Assembly (NCBI GenBank): GCA_044235425.1 | Contig: JBIIHW010000026.1 | Span: forward strand, 1-64,000 | Source: JBJSXJ01 sp044235425 | GTDB lineage: Bacteria; Planctomycetota; Planctomycetia; Pirellulales; Pirellulaceae | Direction: 5' to 3' | Length of the DNA stretch: 64,000 nucleotides | In this document: positions 61,351 through 64,000 of the stretch, piece after piece | Layout of the letters: each line of letters begins with the position of its first letter | Position numbering within the stretch: position 1 is the stretch's first letter | Made by a program: the position numbers and the translations under genes | The notes under the pieces: generated by a model | The model's database searches: none | What the model was told of the DNA's origin: nothing | The model's input: only the letters and a program-made list of their open reading frames with translations

Positions 61351-63270
61351 ATGCAACCTTTTTTCTCTCACCTCTGGGCGAAACGTTCGTTTCGCGGCGG
61401 GACAGTTGCAGCATCCTCAATTTCGAATTGCCGGTCCCGATCACGCCGCAGTCGCCGCCCACTCGGGATGCGCCTCGCCGCCCTCCTGGTGACCTCTTTC
61501 ACGTTCTGTGGAACCTCACCCCACTCCGACTCAACCTGGTCCAATATCGGTGTGGCGAGCGCGCAAACACCCAGCGGGAAGGCGGCAGTCACGGCCGCAA
61601 ACATCGCCAAGTCGCGCGTGGAGGCGGACGGCGAGCGACCGCTGAGTTGGGTCGACCTCTCGCTACTCGTTTCACCACGCTGGCCCGCATTCTGGCCGGT
61701 CGGAGGTTTGACTCCTTACACGCGGGTGCCGCGTCATCGAGTTGGCCCGCAGCCACTCAATCGTGACGTGATTTTCATGGACGAACATACGGGCACGCAG
61801 TGGGATGCACCCGCTCACTTCGTCCCACCGCCGAATAGTGGTTTAGCCGGTGCGGGACCGATGGGGTTGGTAACCAGCGAAAAGGTACCGATCTGGCAAT
61901 TCTTTGGCGAAGCCTGCGTGATCGATATCACACGCCACATCGACGACGCGCGACCCGGCGAAAGCTTTTTAATCACTCCCGAGATTGTACAAGCTTGGGA
62001 ACAGCAGCATCGTCCCCTTGGCCCCGGCGACATCGTGCTCTTCCGCAGTGACTACAGCGATCGGTACTACAAGCCGTTGCCAGCTGGTCGACGCTTCGTC
62101 GAAACGGCACTCGCACAAGAAACACCGGGCTGGCCAGGTCCTACTCCCGAATGCATGAAGTATCTCGGTGAGAAAAAAGTGACGGCGGCTGGTATCGATA
62201 GCGCCAGCATGGGCCCACTGCCGAATTTAGCGGCCGCCACCCATCAAGCAGGCGGACAGTATGGATTGATTTGGGCCGAGTGCCTGACGGGGCTGGGGCA
62301 GTTACCAGCAACCGGCAGTTTTTACGCTCTGCTGGCTGCCAAGCATGCCGGCGGCTCGGGTGGTGAAGCGCGGGCGATCGCCATTGCCGATGAAGCGATT
62401 GCCGCCCCCCTGATCGCCGCCGCCAAAGCCAAGCGAGTCTTCGATCTCTCGGTTCTGCTCGACGAAGATTATCCCATCACCTTTCCTGGCGATAAGCCAG
62501 GCACGGAAGGTACCCGTTACCTCGGTAAAACACTCAATAAATTTGACCCAAGCTACGGTCCGTTTTTCGCACGCACGCATACGATGGACAGTCACGTGGG
62601 GACACACCTGGTCCCCACCGCCTCGGCTCTGCCAGCAGACGCCGGTTTCAACAACACATCCTACCCGGCGGATATTCAGGCGCTCATGCAGAAATATGAA
62701 TTGTCGTTCGGACCGCGCGCCACCGGTGGCAAAACCGCCGACAAAACTCCACTCGAGCAAACCTGCGGATTAGCCCACGTGGTCGACATCCGCAAACTCG
62801 TCGGCACTACGGAGAAGAGTCAGTGGCCCGCCTCTCCGCTCATCACCCGCGAAATGCTCGAAAGCCACGATGCGGAAGTTCGCAAATTCAGACCGGGTGA
62901 AATCGTCGTTCTCTGGTCTGGATACAGCACTCAGCACAACAAAAAATTCCCTGAGGGCAAACGACTCTATGCGGATGCCATCGCCGGCGACGCCGAAGCC
63001 TGGCCCGCACTCGACCCGCTCGCCATCAAGTTTTTTGCTGAGCGTGGCATTCGCTGCGTGGCCACGGACAGCCCACAACTGGGCAGTGTTCGACGCGACG
63101 AATCGTTGCCGCTGTACTGGGCTGCCGCTTCGCGCGATATTTGTTTGATCGAGTTTCTGACGAATGTCGAGGCGATTGCGAATAAACCCGCTTACCTCAT
63201 TTTCGCGCCCATCAAGATCGAGGGGAATCATGGTGGGCATGGCCGAGCAGTGGCGCTATTGGCTGAATAA
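61351..63270 (+). CDS. Two-domain cyclase-family (kynurenine formamidase-like) protein
   Basis: ATG 61351 gives 639 residues; AGGG lies 9 bases upstream. An Arg-rich N-terminus and hydrophobic segment (MRLAALLVTSFTFCG) suggest export. Two cyclase domains follow in tandem. The first has MDEHTGTQWDAPAHF, close to the family's H-x-G-T-H-x-D-x-P-x-H metal motif. The second has MDSHVGTHLVPTASA, which keeps H-x-G-T-H but lacks the Asp and last His. Family members hydrolyse amides or cyclise polyketides with a metal. The first domain is the more likely catalyst. Confidence 0.86.
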   Translation: MQPFFSHLWAKRSFRGGTVAASSISNCRSRSRRSRRPLGMRLAALLVTSFTFCGTSPHSDSTWSNIGVASAQTPSGKAAVTAANIAKSRVEADGERPLSWVDLSLLVSPRWPAFWPVGGLTPYTRVPRHRVGPQPLNRDVIFMDEHTGTQWDAPAHFVPPPNSGLAGAGPMGLVTSEKVPIWQFFGEACVIDITRHIDDARPGESFLITPEIVQAWEQQHRPLGPGDIVLFRSDYSDRYYKPLPAGRRFVETALAQETPGWPGPTPECMKYLGEKKVTAAGIDSASMGPLPNLAAATHQAGGQYGLIWAECLTGLGQLPATGSFYALLAAKHAGGSGGEARAIAIADEAIAAPLIAAAKAKRVFDLSVLLDEDYPITFPGDKPGTEGTRYLGKTLNKFDPSYGPFFARTHTMDSHVGTHLVPTASALPADAGFNNTSYPADIQALMQKYELSFGPRATGGKTADKTPLEQTCGLAHVVDIRKLVGTTEKSQWPASPLITREMLESHDAEVRKFRPGEIVVLWSGYSTQHNKKFPEGKRLYADAIAGDAEAWPALDPLAIKFFAERGIRCVATDSPQLGSVRRDESLPLYWAAASRDICLIEFLTNVEAIANKPAYLIFAPIKIEGNHGGHGRAVALLAE

Positions 63271-63293
63271 CTGAAAACAAGGGGATGAAAGAG

Positions 63294-64000
63294 ATGCACG
63301 TTGATAGCGGGAAACATAAGAACGACTGCTGGGACCTGAAGACCGATTCTCACCCCAGCGTCAGGGCACGACTGTCTTTCGGTGGGCGAAAAGGTGCGCT
63401 AACAGGTCTGCTGACACTCGCGTTGGCGTTCGCTTCAACTGCGATCACGACTCATTCCCTACTCGCTCAAGAAATAAACCGTCCGTCGACAAGCACGGGT
63501 GACAAAAACTTGGCTCCGAAAAAAATCGTGCTTGTGGCTGGTCGTCCGTCCCACCCGCCACGCATGCATGAGTTCAATGCCGGCGTGCAGCTGCTGGCCA
63601 AGTGCTTGAAAGATTTCCCCGCCCTGCAAGTCGAAGTGGTACTCAACGGCTGGCCGGCGAAGGAAGAGGCCACGTTCGCGCAGGCGGCCGCCGTGGTGTT
63701 TTACATGGATGGCGGTGGCGGCCATGAAGTGGTGCAGGAAAAGGGGCGGCGCCTGGAGTTAATCGAATCGTGGGCGAAAAAAGGTGTGGGCCTGGGCTTC
63801 ATGCACTTCGGTGTAGAAGTCGTACCCGATCAAGCAGGCGCTCAATTCAAACGCTGGATTGGTGGCCATTACGAACACATGTTCTCGTGCAATCCAATCT
63901 GGTCTCCGCAGTTCAATCAGCTACCCGACCATCCCATCACTCGCGGGGTAAAGCCCTTCAGCGTAAAGGATGAATGGTATTTCAACATGCGTTTTGTGGC
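63294..64000 (+). CDS. ThuA-like domain protein (3' end cut by window)
   Basis: ATG 63294 follows AAGGGG by 9 bases; an ATG at 63285 sits too close to it. After a 50-residue leader with a hydrophobic segment (GLLTLALAFASTAITTHSLL) the ThuA-like class I amidotransferase-type domain begins: KIVLVAGRPSHPPRMHEF, VVFYMDGGGGHEV, GVGLGFMHFGVEV and PDHPITRGVKPF. ThuA-like domains are common in exported planctomycete proteins; the catalytic Cys of true amidotransferases is absent, as usual. The frame is open at the right edge. Confidence 0.85.
   Translation, partial: MHVDSGKHKNDCWDLKTDSHPSVRARLSFGGRKGALTGLLTLALAFASTAITTHSLLAQEINRPSTSTGDKNLAPKKIVLVAGRPSHPPRMHEFNAGVQLLAKCLKDFPALQVEVVLNGWPAKEEATFAQAAAVVFYMDGGGGHEVVQEKGRRLELIESWAKKGVGLGFMHFGVEVVPDQAGAQFKRWIGGHYEHMFSCNPIWSPQFNQLPDHPITRGVKPFSVKDEWYFNMRFV

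Overview
The window looks like chromosomal DNA from a planctomycete, most likely a Pirellulaceae-type bacterium. The evidence is a secreted sulfatase, a Tat-exported DUF1501 protein, a ThuA-like protein, a membrane protein with the W-Q-F-S-L-R motif common in that phylum, lysine/alanine-rich H1-like proteins, spermidine-synthase domains fused to membrane domains, high GC and many short tandem repeats. Species cannot be named from sequence alone. Both window edges cut genes: a secreted alanine/proline/lysine-repeat protein on the left and a ThuA-like protein on the right.

Layout. 1-5 kb: secreted Cys-rich repeat protein, a lipoprotein, an H1-like/DUF1801 gene broken by one in-frame stop, and an AlaC-like aminotransferase. 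5-11 kb: pyrimidine genes carA and pyrE with a PAP2 phosphatase between them, a LysM/YkuD protein whose catalytic Cys is Ser, and prfB with its programmed +1 frameshift. 11-12 kb: a 224-bp heptamer array and a 27-residue H1-like peptide. 12-21 kb: glucose-dehydrogenase-like enzyme, fused membrane/spermidine-synthase protein, Rpn-type nuclease, membrane proteins, MFS transporter and a siroheme sulfite/nitrite reductase. 21-26.5 kb: membrane P-loop ATPase divergent from an acyl carrier protein, tRNA-Val(GAC), thrS and infC.

26.7-32.8 kb holds a tightly coupled minus-strand operon of five genes: bicupin, membrane-anchored beta-rich protein, AsnB homologue with Ser in place of Cys2, zinc-ribbon membrane protein and a second AsnB homologue without an N-terminal Cys. 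This is the best candidate for an undescribed biosynthetic or modification system. 33-46 kb: DUF1501 protein, small proteins, pepA, UbiD-family decarboxylase, degenerate prepilin peptidase, LOG-family protein, universal stress protein, ribD, SEC-C/TPR protein and a secreted protein whose signal peptide contains a minisatellite.

47-53 kb holds a second compact minus-strand operon: speD, DUF4178 protein, small Gly/Ser/Tyr-rich membrane protein, DUF350 protein, membrane-fused aminopropyltransferase and a flavin amine oxidase-like protein. It links polyamine chemistry to membrane proteins. 53-64 kb: nhaR divergent from a TerC-family gene, alpha/beta hydrolase, small lipoprotein, transglutaminase-like protein, class IV aminotransferase, sulfatase, two-domain cyclase and the ThuA-like protein.

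Tandem repeats are a theme. Inside genes most have 15-bp units that keep the frame. Between genes they have 7-, 13-, 14- or 17-bp units that would not. All functional statements come from reading motifs; no search or alignment was run.
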